Positions 8,162-17,378 of a stretch of 64,000 nucleotides of DNA are shown here, in pieces. Under the pieces are notes generated by a model. It saw only the letters and a program-made list of their open reading frames with translations. It was not told the origin of the DNA and made no database searches. The position numbers and the translations under genes were made by a program. Source of the stretch: Lacticaseibacillus jixianensis. Its GTDB lineage: Bacteria > Bacillota > Bacilli > Lactobacillales > Lactobacillaceae. The DNA lies in assembly GCF_003946485.1 (NCBI RefSeq), contig NZ_RHOJ01000002.1:124001-188000 (forward strand). Reading direction: 5' to 3'. Within the stretch, counting starts at the first letter, position 1, and the number at the start of each line of letters is the position of its first letter.

Positions 8162-9928
8162 TTACAGCGTGTTTGTTGCACCCTTGTAAACAATGCCGCG
8201 ACGGGAATCAACGGTGACGATCTGACCATCAGTGATGGCCTTCAGGGCACCTTCAGCACCAACAACGACTGGGATCCCCATGGCGATGCCGACAACGGCC
8301 GCGTGAGAAGTCAAGCCGCCATTTTCAACGACCAGAGCGGCCGCCTTTTCGATGGCTGGCAGGTAGTCCTTGTCGGTCGTCTTAACGACCAGGACGTCAC
8401 CCTTTTGCATCTTGGCTGCGGCTTCTTCAGCGGAAGTAGCCAGAACAGCCTTACCAACGGTGGCTTCGTCGCCAACACCAGAACCTTGGACCAGCTTGGA
8501 GCCGATCAGTTGGATCTTCATCACGTTGGTCGTGCCAGATTCGCCAACCGGCACACCGGCGGTGATCAGGATCAGGTCGCCTTCTTCAGCGAAGCCCAAT
8601 TCCTGCGCCTTCTTGGTGGCCAAGTCGAACATCTCGTCAGTGTTGGCAGGCTTGTCAACAACGACTGGGAAGACGCCGCGGTTGATGGTCAAGCCGCGCT
8701 GAGTCTTCTCATCGAAGGTCAGGGCAAGAATGTCAGCATCTGGGCGGTACTTGGAGATCATGCGGGCGGTGTAGCCAGATTCGGTGGCCGCAACGATGGT
8801 CTTCACGCCAAGCTTCTTGGCGGTACGGGCAACGGCAACACCAACAGATTCGGTGACGGACGCATTGTCGTAGTCACGTTCTGGGTAGCCGCCTTCCTTG
8901 GTGATCTGCTCTTCGATGTAAGCGTCGATCTTCGCCATTGCGGCAACAGATTCAACAGGGTATTCACCGTTAGCGGATTCGCCAGAAAGCATGGTGGCAT
9001 CGGTGCCGTCGAACACAGCGTTGGCCACGTCGTTAACTTCGGCACGGGTCGGACGTGGGTTCTCCTGCATGGAGTCCAGCATCTGGGTCGCAGTGATGAC
9101 CGGCTTGCCGGCATCGTTGCACTTGCGGATCAGGGTCTTCTGAACGATCGGCACGTGTTCGAATGGGATCTCGACACCCATGTCACCACGCGCAACCATC
9201 AGGCCGTCGGAAACCTTCAGGATGTCATCGAAGTTGTCGATGCCTTCCTGAGATTCGATCTTCGGGTAGATCTGAACGTTCAGCGCGTTCTTCTCTTCGA
9301 GCAGTTCGCGAATGTCCATGACGTCCTGCGGCTTGCGGACGAAGGAAGCAGCAATGAAGTTGATCCCGTTGTCCAGGCCGAAGCGAATGTCATCGGCATC
9401 CTTTTGGGTGATCCCTGGCAGGTTGATCGAAACGCCAGGAGCGTTAACGCCTTTACGGCCGCCCAGCACACCATCGTTTTGAACGGTGCAGACCAGTTCG
9501 CGGTTCTTTTCGTCCTTTTCGGTGATCAGCATGTCGATCAAGCCATCGTCAAACAGCACGTGGCCACCAACATGGGTATCGTCGTAAAGACCGTCGTAGG
9601 TAACAGCGACTTTTTCTTTGGTCCCTTCGAGCGAAGCATCCATTGAAATGCGAACAACATCGCCGGTCTTGAACTCGATCTTCCCGTTCGGGGTACCCTG
9701 AACGGTCGTCCGAATCTCGGCACCCTTGGTGTCAAGCATGATCCCGACAGTCTTGCCGGTGATCTTTTCCGCTTCGTGGACCATGTTCATGCGGGCCAAG
9801 TGTTCTTCGTGGTCCCCATGAGAGAAGTTAAACCGGAATACATTAGCGCCAGACTGGATCAGCTTAACGATAAGGTCCGTTGTGTTGCTGGCCGGGCCGA
9901 GCGTGCTAACGATCTTGGTTTTTTTCAT
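8162..9928 (-). CDS. pyk: Pyruvate kinase with C-terminal PEP-utiliser domain
   Basis: A 588-residue pyruvate kinase, converting PEP and ADP to pyruvate and ATP. The N-terminus MKKTKIVSTLGPAS is canonical and follows an AAAGGAG site 10 bp upstream; an in-frame ATG eight codons earlier lacks such a site. Motifs include RFNFSHG, the catalytic region IYPKIESQEG (Lys in PKIE) and MVARGDMGVE. After the core (about 470 residues) comes a PEP-utiliser-like swivelling domain containing GGLTSHAAVVG, usual in Bacilli. It lies 94 bp downstream of pfkA, the classic lactobacillus pfk-pyk operon. Confidence 0.96.
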   Translation of the reverse strand: MKKTKIVSTLGPASNTTDLIVKLIQSGANVFRFNFSHGDHEEHLARMNMVHEAEKITGKTVGIMLDTKGAEIRTTVQGTPNGKIEFKTGDVVRISMDASLEGTKEKVAVTYDGLYDDTHVGGHVLFDDGLIDMLITEKDEKNRELVCTVQNDGVLGGRKGVNAPGVSINLPGITQKDADDIRFGLDNGINFIAASFVRKPQDVMDIRELLEEKNALNVQIYPKIESQEGIDNFDDILKVSDGLMVARGDMGVEIPFEHVPIVQKTLIRKCNDAGKPVITATQMLDSMQENPRPTRAEVNDVANAVFDGTDATMLSGESANGEYPVESVAAMAKIDAYIEEQITKEGGYPERDYDNASVTESVGVAVARTAKKLGVKTIVAATESGYTARMISKYRPDADILALTFDEKTQRGLTINRGVFPVVVDKPANTDEMFDLATKKAQELGFAEEGDLILITAGVPVGESGTTNVMKIQLIGSKLVQGSGVGDEATVGKAVLATSAEEAAAKMQKGDVLVVKTTDKDYLPAIEKAAALVVENGGLTSHAAVVGIAMGIPVVVGAEGALKAITDGQIVTVDSRRGIVYKGATNTL

Positions 9929-10022
9929 ATGTAAAATCGCTCCTTTAGACATTTTTTAACCCGCCGTGATGGCGAAATTAACTAAGTTAGATACATCGAA
10001 TACTGACTGCGTGAACAGCCTT

Positions 10023-10985
10023 CTAGTAAGCGAGGTCCTCAACGAGCTTGTGCAGCTCGAGCTGACTCTCGTGTTTGGAATTGAACAGGTCGGTCATCGC
10101 GTGGTTGACCAGCTTGTTGTTCTGGATCCCAACGGCCAGGCCGCCTTTGCCCTGCATCAGCAGTTCAACGGCGTAAGCCCCCATCTCGGAGGCCAAAACG
10201 CGGTCTTTGGCAGTCGGGTTGCCGCCGCGCTGAACGTGACCAAGCGTGGTCGCGCGCAGCTGGAAGTCGCCGTACTTCGAAAGCTTAGCGGCGAATTCAT
10301 CGGCGTGCATGACGCCTTCGGCCAGCACGATGATCGCGTGCTTCTGCCCGCGCTGACGGGAAGACCGAAGCTTTTCAGCCACCTTCTCGATGTCGTAGTC
10401 GTGCTCTGGAATGATCACGTCTGCGGCGCCGCCGGCAACGGCCGCCCACATCGCGATGTCACCGCAGTTGCGGCCCATCACTTCAACCACGAAGGTCCGC
10501 TCGTGGCTGGCCGCCGTGTCGGTCAGCTTGTCGATGGCGTCCAGCGCGGTGTTGACCGCGGTGTCAAAGCCGATCGTGAAGTCGGTGTAAGGAATATCGT
10601 TGTCGATCGTGCCAGGCAGGCCGATCGCATTGTAACCGTGTTGTGTCAGCTTCAGGGCCCCGTGATAGGAGCCATCGCCGCCGATCACGACCAGCGCGTC
10701 GATGCCGAACTTGTTCAGCTGGGCGATGCCCTTAAGCTGCACTTCTTCCTCCGCGAATTCCGGGTAACGGGCAGAGTAAAGCATCGTCCCACCGCGCTTG
10801 ATCACGTCATTAACGGCTGCGGCGTCGATCTGAAAGATATCACCGGCAACCAGCCCGGCAAAACCATAGTTGATGCCGAAGACTTCGAGGCCCTCGGTCA
10901 AGGCTTTGCGGGAGACTGCCCGGACAGCAGCATTCATGCCAGGTGCGTCGCCGCCACTGGTCATAATCCCAATGCGTTTCATCAT
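10023..10985 (-). CDS. pfkA: ATP-dependent 6-phosphofructokinase
   Basis: A 320-residue PfkA that phosphorylates fructose 6-phosphate to fructose 1,6-bisphosphate. Visible motifs are [14 protein letters not shown] (ATP site), [11 protein letters not shown], the catalytic loop [19 protein letters not shown] and [14 protein letters not shown] (Gly at the position after GGD) fits an ATP rather than PPi enzyme. The ATG at 10985 follows a GAGGTGA site. It is the first glycolytic gene of a pfkA-pyk pair downstream of dnaE. A minus-strand promoter GCGACA-17-TATGCT lies in the dnaE-pfkA gap. Confidence 0.96.
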   Translation of the reverse strand: MMKRIGIMTSGGDAPGMNAAVRAVSRKALTEGLEVFGINYGFAGLVAGDIFQIDAAAVNDVIKRGGTMLYSARYPEFAEEEVQLKGIAQLNKFGIDALVVIGGDGSYHGALKLTQHGYNAIGLPGTIDNDIPYTDFTIGFDTAVNTALDAIDKLTDTAASHERTFVVEVMGRNCGDIAMWAAVAGGAADVIIPEHDYDIEKVAEKLRSSRQRGQKHAIIVLAEGVMHADEFAAKLSKYGDFQLRATTLGHVQRGGNPTAKDRVLASEMGAYAVELLMQGKGGLAVGIQNNKLVNHAMTDLFNSKHESQLELHKLVEDLAY

Positions 10986-11005
10986 TTCACCTCATGAATT
11001 TTCTT

Positions 11006-11022
11006 TTGGGGCCGGGCCCCAA
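11006..11022 (-). other. GC-rich hairpin in the pfkA leader
   Basis: TTGGGGC and GCCCCAA flank a 3-base loop about 20 bp upstream of the pfkA start. No T-run follows, so it is not a simple terminator. It could stabilise the 5' end of the abundant pfkA-pyk message. Confidence 0.45.
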
Positions 11023-11080
11023 TCACTCGTTAAGCATATCACTTTTCAGAAAAGTTGTCGCCTGAACCCGGATAATTTTC

Positions 11081-14000
11081 TCATTTTTCACCACCGCGGT
11101 CCAGCCGCTGGTACACCACGTTTTTTTCGCCTGCCAAAGCGCCGATCGCGGCCAGGGTCACGGCGCCATCGTCGACCCAGTACCGTTGCTTCAAAATGAT
11201 GCTTTCACGTGTCTTGCCATTGACCAGGATCACCGGGGTGCCGCCGTGATGCTGGCCGAGCAGCTGCAGCAGCGCGCGCTGGGCCGCCTTGTCTGCCGGG
11301 TCAGCCAGCCGCACAAAGAGCTTGCCCTGCGGCAGCTTGGCCAGCGCCTCATCGCCCAGCTCGATGCGGTTGGCGATCAGCTGGAGGCCATCGCGCTCCT
11401 CGACCTTACCTTCCACGATGATCACCTGGTCCTCGTGGTACTCGGCAATGGCCGGGTACAGGCTGGGAAACACCGTCACGCTGAGCTGACCGGCCCCGTC
11501 CTGGCCGTCGATGAAGGCCATTTCCTGGCCCTTTTTCGTGCGGATCCGCTTGATGCGCCGGATCACCAACGCCAGCGTCGCCTGGGTGCGGCCTTCCAGG
11601 TCCGCGGAGGTCACCAGCGGCCGAAACGGGCTGAGGGCCTCCACGTACCGGTCGACCGGGTGGCCGGAGAGATAGACGCCCAGCACGGCCGCCTCCTGAT
11701 CCAGCTGCGCCGTGGCACTCAGCTTCGGCACCGTGATGGTCTTAGGCTGAAACGCCTCAAACAGCGTCACGTCGTTGCCCGCCAGCTTGACGGTCTCGAT
11801 CAGCTCGCCGAGGTTCGCCTGCACCTGCGCGCGGTTGGCGTCAAACTGGTCGAAGGCCCCGGCTTCGATCAGCGCGGTGAAGTTCTCCGGCTTCAGCCAC
11901 TTGGCGTCGATCCGCTGCAGCACATCCTGTAGGGATTTGAACGGTCCGGTTGCCCGCGCCGCCAGCAGCGCGTCCGCAAAGTCGCGGCGCATCCCCTTCA
12001 GGGATAGAAAGCCGAACCGCAGGGCACCGTTTTCGATGCGAAAGACCAGGCCGGAGCGGTTAATGTCCGGCCCCAGCACCTTGATTTTACGACTCTTCAG
12101 CTCCTGAACATACTGCCGCAACTTGGGGCCGTTGTTTAGACTCGCGTTCATCAGCGCCGCAAAGAAGGCGGTCGGGTAATGGACCTTAATGTAGGCCAGC
12201 CAGAAGGCAATCATCGAGTACGCGACCGCGTGGCTGCGGTTAAAGCCGTAGTTGGCAAAATGGTCGATGTAGTCGTACACCGTTTCGGCGGTCTGCCGGT
12301 CGAACCCCTTGGCCTGAGCCCCGGCGATAAACTTGGTTTGCTCGGCGGCCAGTACCGCTGCCTTCTTCTTACTCATGGCGCGCCGCAGCAGGTCCGCCTC
12401 GCCCAGGCTGAAGCCGCCCATGGCGCTGGCGACCTGCATGACCTGCTCTTGGTAGACCAAGACGCCGTACGTCGGCGCCAGGATGGGTTCCAGCGCCGCC
12501 GCCGGATAGGTGATCGGCTCTTCCCCGTGCTTGCGCTTGATGAAGGTATCGATCTGCTCCATCGGGCCCGGCCGGTACAACGCGTTGGTCGCGACCACGT
12601 CCTCAAACGCGGTCGGCTGCAGCCGCCTGAGCACCGAGCGAATGCCGGCGGATTCAAACTGGAACACGCCGTTGGTATCGCCGCGGGCAAACAGCTTTAA
12701 GGTGGCGGTGTCATCCAGCGGGATCTGCTTGGGGTCAAAGGACTTTTTGGTCTGATACGCAATGGCCGCCGTCGCCCGGGCCAAGATGCTCAAGTTGCGC
12801 AGCCCCAGAAAGTCGATCTTGAGCAGCCCGAGCCGCTCAACGTTGGTCATGGTCACCTGCGTCTGCGCAATGCCATCGCCGCCGTCCTGGACCGCGACGG
12901 TGTCGGTCAGCGGCTCCTGCGCCAGCACGATGCCCGCCGCGTGGGTCGAGTAGTGCCGCGGCAGCCCTTCCAGCGCCAGCGCCGTTTGGTAGAGCGCCCG
13001 GTTTTGGTCCGAGTCGCTGATCAGATTGCGCAGCGGCAGGGAATCCTTAAACGCCTGGGTCAAATCGATCTTAAACTGCGATGGGATCGCCTTGCTCCAC
13101 TTATCGCTTTCAAACTGACTCAGGCCAAACACCCGGGCCACGTCGCGCACCGCCTGTTTGGCGCCGAACGTGCCAAAGGTGATGATCTGGGCCATGTGGG
13201 TCTGGCCGTAAAACTCGTGCACGTAGTTGATCAGCTCCTGGCGCCGGTCGTCCGGAATGTCGATATCAATATCCGGCATCTGCGCCCGCGCCGGGTTCAG
13301 GAAGCGTTCGAAAAGCAGATCGTACTTCAGCGGATCGACCTCGGTGATGGCTAAGGCGAACGCCACCAGCGAGCCGGCCGCAGAGCCGCGGCCCGGCCCC
13401 ATCATGATCCCGACCTCGTGCGCGTGGTTCATGACGTCGTGCACCACCAGGAAGTAATCGGCAAAACCCATCTCGGCGATGACCTTGAGCTCGTAGTTCA
13501 ACCGCTTTTGGTAAGCCGCTGGCACAGGCTGGCCGTCAAACCGCTTGGCCAGCCCCTGCTCGGCCAGCCGGCGCAGGTATGCCGGCGCCGGCACGTCGTC
13601 TGGCGTGGGAAAATGCGGCAGCTGAGGCTGCTTGAACTCGATCGTCACGTCGCAGCGCGCCACCAGCGCCGCCAGGTTGGCCAGGGCCGCCTCCTGCCCG
13701 GCCGCCTGAAACGGGGCCGCGGCATCCGCCGCCTTGGTCAGCCAGTTGGGCCCCGGATCCATCAGGGTCGGGTCGCGAAAGTTGAGCTGCGTCCCTTCCT
13801 TGATCGCGCCCATCACCTTTTGGGTGAACGCATCGGTGGGATTCAGGTAGCTGACGTCGCTCAGGGCGATCAGCGGCAGGTTCGCCTGCTGGGCGAACTG
13901 CGGCAGGGCCGTGTCTAACTCTTGCGGGGTCACGCCCAGCTGCAGACTGGCCGGTTGTTTCGCCGCCAGCGCCTGAAAGTAGCCCTCGGCGCGCTGGCCG

Positions 14001-14386
14001 CGGTCCTTGAAGGCCTGGCTCATCAGGTACGCGCCCGGCACGATCACCGCCAGGCCGCCGAAGTCCGGCAGCGTCGCCAGGGTAGGCTGCTGTTCGGCCG
14101 GCATCATGATCGCGCTGGACAGGCGCAGCAGCTGGTGATACCCGGCAGTGGTTTCCGCGACCACGAGAAACTCGCAGTCCGGCAGGCGCACCGTCATCCC
14201 CAAAAGCGGCTTGATCCCCGCTTGTTGGGCCTGCGAATAGAAGTCGACGATCCCGTAGACCACGTTGACGTCACTGAGCCCAATGGCACTGAACCCCCGG
14301 GCCTTGGCCGCGCCAATGATCTGCTCCAGCGTCAGCGGGCTTTGCAGCAGTGAGTACGCACTTTTGACTTGAATATGGGTAAACAT
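11081..14386 (-). CDS. dnaE: DNA polymerase III subunit alpha, DnaE type
   Basis: A 1101-residue replicative polymerase of the Gram-positive DnaE group, which extends primers on the lagging strand and hands over to PolC. Domains in order: PHP (about 1-210), palm/fingers with catalytic aspartates in PDIDIDIPDD (371-380), and C-terminal OB fold (about 930-1040). The start MFTHIQVKSAYSLL is chosen by homology and a GAGGTG site; the frame is open 38 codons further but without a site. The PHP entry motif is degenerate (no second His), so metal-dependent exonuclease activity is unlikely. It is divergent from the DUF2929 gene. Confidence 0.96.
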   Translation of the reverse strand: MFTHIQVKSAYSLLQSPLTLEQIIGAAKARGFSAIGLSDVNVVYGIVDFYSQAQQAGIKPLLGMTVRLPDCEFLVVAETTAGYHQLLRLSSAIMMPAEQQPTLATLPDFGGLAVIVPGAYLMSQAFKDRGQRAEGYFQALAAKQPASLQLGVTPQELDTALPQFAQQANLPLIALSDVSYLNPTDAFTQKVMGAIKEGTQLNFRDPTLMDPGPNWLTKAADAAAPFQAAGQEAALANLAALVARCDVTIEFKQPQLPHFPTPDDVPAPAYLRRLAEQGLAKRFDGQPVPAAYQKRLNYELKVIAEMGFADYFLVVHDVMNHAHEVGIMMGPGRGSAAGSLVAFALAITEVDPLKYDLLFERFLNPARAQMPDIDIDIPDDRRQELINYVHEFYGQTHMAQIITFGTFGAKQAVRDVARVFGLSQFESDKWSKAIPSQFKIDLTQAFKDSLPLRNLISDSDQNRALYQTALALEGLPRHYSTHAAGIVLAQEPLTDTVAVQDGGDGIAQTQVTMTNVERLGLLKIDFLGLRNLSILARATAAIAYQTKKSFDPKQIPLDDTATLKLFARGDTNGVFQFESAGIRSVLRRLQPTAFEDVVATNALYRPGPMEQIDTFIKRKHGEEPITYPAAALEPILAPTYGVLVYQEQVMQVASAMGGFSLGEADLLRRAMSKKKAAVLAAEQTKFIAGAQAKGFDRQTAETVYDYIDHFANYGFNRSHAVAYSMIAFWLAYIKVHYPTAFFAALMNASLNNGPKLRQYVQELKSRKIKVLGPDINRSGLVFRIENGALRFGFLSLKGMRRDFADALLAARATGPFKSLQDVLQRIDAKWLKPENFTALIEAGAFDQFDANRAQVQANLGELIETVKLAGNDVTLFEAFQPKTITVPKLSATAQLDQEAAVLGVYLSGHPVDRYVEALSPFRPLVTSADLEGRTQATLALVIRRIKRIRTKKGQEMAFIDGQDGAGQLSVTVFPSLYPAIAEYHEDQVIIVEGKVEERDGLQLIANRIELGDEALAKLPQGKLFVRLADPADKAAQRALLQLLGQHHGGTPVILVNGKTRESIILKQRYWVDDGAVTLAAIGALAGEKNVVYQRLDRGGEK

Positions 14387-14404
14387 TGTTTCACCTCGCT
14401 GTCC

Positions 14405-14461
14405 ATTATACCCGAAACCGGTGCGGTTCCCGGTTGCATTTTGCCCGCGGCGTGATAAGAT
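14405..14461. promoter_or_regulatory. Divergent promoters of dnaE and the DUF2929 gene
   Basis: Plus strand: TTGCAT (14434-14439), 16-bp spacer, TAAGAT (14456-14461), leading into the small membrane protein gene. Minus strand: a perfect TATAAT (14405-14410) sits 19 bp before dnaE, with no clear -35 box. Confidence 0.6.
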
Positions 14462-14484
14462 GAATTTCAGAAAAGAGGGATACC

Positions 14485-14682
14485 ATGCGCTATCTTGCAA
14501 CCTTAGTCTGGGGCGTGATCCTCGGCCAAGTCGTCGGCTTTCTGGCCAGCGCGCTGACCGGCGGCACCTATGACCCTAAGCTTTCAACGCTTGTCTCAGT
14601 GATCTTCGTGATCATCCTCTTCGTTCTCCCGCCGATCATGAAGCACTTCGATCCGACGACTGATGAGAAGAAAACCAACTAA
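14485..14682 (+). CDS. DUF2929 (YjzD-like) small membrane protein
   Basis: A 65-residue protein with two transmembrane helices (about 4-24 and 33-52) separated by a short GGTYDPK loop, and a charged cytoplasmic tail. The length, RYLATLVWGVILG start and PIMKHF end match the DUF2929 family, commonly located beside dnaE in lactobacilli. It has an AGAGGG ribosome binding site and the promoter described above. Function unknown. Confidence 0.8.
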   Translation: MRYLATLVWGVILGQVVGFLASALTGGTYDPKLSTLVSVIFVIILFVLPPIMKHFDPTTDEKKTN

Positions 14683-14693
14683 TTTCTGAAAAA

Positions 14694-14833
14694 AGGCTGA
14701 GACCCAAAGCGTTTTTAGCCCAAAACGCAAGCGTCCCGACATCACGATTCGTTCTTTGAATCGCGGTGTCGGGGCGTTTGTGTGTCTGGGCGTTGCTTTG
14801 TGGAACGCGACTAGGGTAATTTTGTCTCACTCA
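14694..14833. repeat. Intergenic structured repeat, GGCTGAGAC family, copy 1
   Basis: The element begins GGCTGAGAC (14695-14703), continues AAAGCG-TTTTAGCCCAAA, and ends GGAACGCGACTAG (14802-14814) and TTTTGTCTCA. CAAAGC (14705-14710) pairs with GCTTTG (14795-14800), GCCCA with TGGGC, and TGAGAC with GTCTCA at the outside. An extra long hairpin (GCGTCCCGACA ... TGTCGGGGCG) sits in the middle. The same conserved ends recur at 36898-36961. The stretch between the two neighbouring genes holds nothing else apart from the terminator next to it. Confidence 0.7.
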
Positions 14834-14844
14834 CTTTTCGATGC

Positions 14845-14880
14845 AAAAACCGGGCCCGGCACGCTTGCCGGACCCGGTTT
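14845..14880 (-). terminator. Terminator of the lipoprotein gene
   Basis: AAACCGGGTCCGGC and GCCGGGCCCGGTTT (minus strand) form a long GC-rich stem followed by T5, just past the lipoprotein stop at 14894. Confidence 0.9.
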
Positions 14881-14893
14881 AACGGGATCGCTC

Positions 14894-15745
14894 CTACTTG
14901 GTGACGTAGATAAACAAGTCGTCCGCAGACGCCCCCACGTTGAACCTCACGCCATTGCTCTTGATCGTCTTGATCGTCGTGTTGCGCCCGTCTTGGTCCT
15001 TTAAGGCCTGCTGGAAGTCTTTGCCGACTTTTTTGGCGTCGGCCCCCACGGCGTTCGCCAGCAAGCCGAACATTTGACCAAACTCGGCCTGCTTCCGCTT
15101 GTCCTTGATGGTCTTGATCGGGGCGATCTGGGTCGCGGAGATCAGCTGACCGTCCTGCACGTTGACGCGGAGCTTGCCGCCCTCGGCAGCCAGGGCCTCT
15201 TTCAGGCCGGCAACGCTGCCCGGCAGCTGCTGGTCCTTCGTCTTCGCGGACGCCGTTTTCATTGCCGCTTGCAGCGCCTGCTGCTGGGCGACGAGTTTCT
15301 GCTGCTCAGCCGCTGGCAGGGCCGCAATTTCCTGCTTGGTCGGCTGCTTCTGGGTGGCCGCGGCCCGCAGCTGTTTTTGCACGCTTGCCGGCAGCGCCGT
15401 CGCCACGATGGCCTGATTGTACTTAGCCGCGATCTTTTTGTACTCGCCCAGGGACTTGGCAGCCTTCACCGTCACGCTGACGGTCTTGTTACCGTCCTTG
15501 ATCGTGACGTCCTGCTGCTTGGTGCTCATCGGCACAGTGAACGTGAACTTACCGTCGTTAACGGTGGTCTTACCGGCTTTGGTGGCAGCCGTGTAGCTGA
15601 CCGCCTTGCCGGTCGCGTCCCCTTTGACGATCGCCACCATCCCCGAATTACTGTAAGTGGTCTTGCTGGTGCTCAGTTTCGTGCCGCAACCGGCGAGCGT
15701 GAGCACGGCGGCGAGGCCAACGAAGAGCAATCCTGTTTTTTTCAT
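14894..15745 (-). CDS. Predicted lipoprotein of unknown function
   Basis: A 283-residue protein with a lipoprotein signal peptide: MKKTGLLFVGLAAVLTLAGCG, lipobox LAGC with the modified Cys at residue 20. The mature part has an N-terminal beta-rich region (TVNDGKFTFTVPMSTKQQDVTIKDG), a long Ala/Gln/Lys helical stretch (about 105-175), and a C-terminal domain ending in ADDLFIYVTK. It should be anchored to the outer face of the membrane. Lactobacilli have many such proteins; I do not recognise a named family. It is transcribed alone, with its own terminator. Confidence 0.78.
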   Translation of the reverse strand: MKKTGLLFVGLAAVLTLAGCGTKLSTSKTTYSNSGMVAIVKGDATGKAVSYTAATKAGKTTVNDGKFTFTVPMSTKQQDVTIKDGNKTVSVTVKAAKSLGEYKKIAAKYNQAIVATALPASVQKQLRAAATQKQPTKQEIAALPAAEQQKLVAQQQALQAAMKTASAKTKDQQLPGSVAGLKEALAAEGGKLRVNVQDGQLISATQIAPIKTIKDKRKQAEFGQMFGLLANAVGADAKKVGKDFQQALKDQDGRNTTIKTIKSNGVRFNVGASADDLFIYVTK

Positions 15746-15825
15746 GAAAATCCCTTCCCTTGTTTCAGTCTGTGCCCCAGATTAACGCGCGCCGGCGGAA
15801 AACGCAATGAAAATGTGACTAGGTG

Positions 15826-17376
15826 TCACATTTTTGGCAGAACCGTAAAGTTATGGTCCGCACGCGCTGAAATGACCGGATGAGCCTGCAGGTAGTCGGC
15901 GATCAGCTCCGTCATGTCCTTCTGATTCTCCCGGACGATCTTGCTCGGGTCAAACATGGCAAAGTTGCCCCCGCCCGCCGCGCGGTACGAGTTCGTCGTG
16001 ACCTCGTAATATTGGTCTGAGGCCACCGGTGCGCCGTGATACAGCAGCCGAGTGACCCGCTGGCCCACCGGCTGAGAAATGTCCAGCGTGTAATCCAGGC
16101 CCTGGTACATGTCGTAGTTGTAATACTGCGGCTTGGGCTTGGCAAAGCGTTCCGTGACGACCAGCTGCCCCTCCTGCAGCGAGAAGAACTCGGCGCATTG
16201 CTCCAAGGCCGCCTTGATGTCGGCTCCGGACAGGCGCAGCACAGCCAAGGTGTTGGGATAAATGTAGTTGGTCACCACATCGCGCATCGTGATGGTCTGA
16301 CCAAAGCCGGTGCCTTCGTTGTTGAACAAGGCGGTGCCGGCGATGTCCGTCCCGGTGGCCGCCATTTGCACCTTGTTGATGAATTCGATGTACGGGGTTT
16401 CGACCCGTCGTGCGGCCTGGGGATCTTGAATCGTCATGTCGCCCTGCACGCGGCCCAGCGGCGAATCCAGCCAGTCCTCCGTGTCATTTTGCGTCTGCTT
16501 AACGGCAGCCAGCACGCCGGCATCGGCTTTGGCCGCGCCGGTCGCCACCAGCTTGGCCGCCGCGCCAGCGACTTGCCAGCCCGCCTGGGTCTGCTTGAGG
16601 TCCAGGGTGATCACGCCGACGTCCGCGCCGCGGTAGCCTGGCTGGGTGGTCGGTACGCCGTTGACCAGCCCCGCCAGCTCGCGGTGCTGGTGTCCGGTGA
16701 CCAGCGCGTCCACGCCCGGCAGCTGACTCAGCTGGTAGCCGACGTTTTCGCCGGTCAACGCCTCCGTCGGCTCACCGGTTTCCAGGTCACGCTCAAACCC
16801 GCCGTGGTAGGCGATGACGACCACATCCGCCAGTTCGTGCAGGCGCTCAAGCCACTGCTTGGCTGCAGCGACCGGGGATTCGAACGTCAGGTCATGAATG
16901 TGGCTCGGCCCTTCCCAGTGCGGAATGTAGCTGGTGGTCAGGCCGAGCACGGCGACCTTCACCCCGCCTTTTTCAAAAATCTGGTAAGGCTGGCCGAACG
17001 CCGGCGCGCCATGGTCCAGAATGTTGGCGCACAGCACCGGGTAGTTCAACGTGGCGATCGCTTTGCTGAGGTACTCGCGGCCGTAGTTGAACTCGTGATT
17101 GCCCACGATGCCAAGGTCGTAGCCCACCTGGTTATAGGCCGCCGTTTCCAGCCGTGGGTCCTGCTTGATGCTGGCCGCGTAGTACGCCAAGGGCGAGCCC
17201 TGCAGGTAATCGCCGTTTTCAATCGTCAGCACCGGCCCCGTTGCCTGCTGCCGCAGCGCGTCGATCACCGGCTTGGCCTTGCTCAATGAAAATGGCAGGT
17301 CAAGGCCGCGACGGACGTAGTTGGTCGGGGCGATGAAGCCGTGGGTGTCGCTGGTCGACAAAATAGTCAGTTGCAC
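15826..17376 (-). CDS. UshA-type metallophosphoesterase / 5'-nucleotidase family protein
   Basis: A 516-residue bifunctional-type phosphoesterase. Calcineurin-like metal motifs are STSDTHGF (about 7-14), ENGDYLQGS, VGNHEFNYG and TGHQHRE; the C-terminal 5'-nucleotidase domain follows (EFINKVQMAATGTDIA and QYYEVTTNSYRAAGGG). Relatives hydrolyse 5'-nucleotides or 2',3'-cyclic nucleotides. No signal peptide is visible, so it is probably cytoplasmic. The start is a GTG at 17376 whose AAAGGAG site lies inside the last codons of the DUF1836 gene, leaving a 2-bp gap, so the two are translationally linked. Confidence 0.88.
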   Translation of the reverse strand: MQLTILSTSDTHGFIAPTNYVRRGLDLPFSLSKAKPVIDALRQQATGPVLTIENGDYLQGSPLAYYAASIKQDPRLETAAYNQVGYDLGIVGNHEFNYGREYLSKAIATLNYPVLCANILDHGAPAFGQPYQIFEKGGVKVAVLGLTTSYIPHWEGPSHIHDLTFESPVAAAKQWLERLHELADVVVIAYHGGFERDLETGEPTEALTGENVGYQLSQLPGVDALVTGHQHRELAGLVNGVPTTQPGYRGADVGVITLDLKQTQAGWQVAGAAAKLVATGAAKADAGVLAAVKQTQNDTEDWLDSPLGRVQGDMTIQDPQAARRVETPYIEFINKVQMAATGTDIAGTALFNNEGTGFGQTITMRDVVTNYIYPNTLAVLRLSGADIKAALEQCAEFFSLQEGQLVVTERFAKPKPQYYNYDMYQGLDYTLDISQPVGQRVTRLLYHGAPVASDQYYEVTTNSYRAAGGGNFAMFDPSKIVRENQKDMTELIADYLQAHPVISARADHNFTVLPKM

Positions 17377-17378
17377 GA

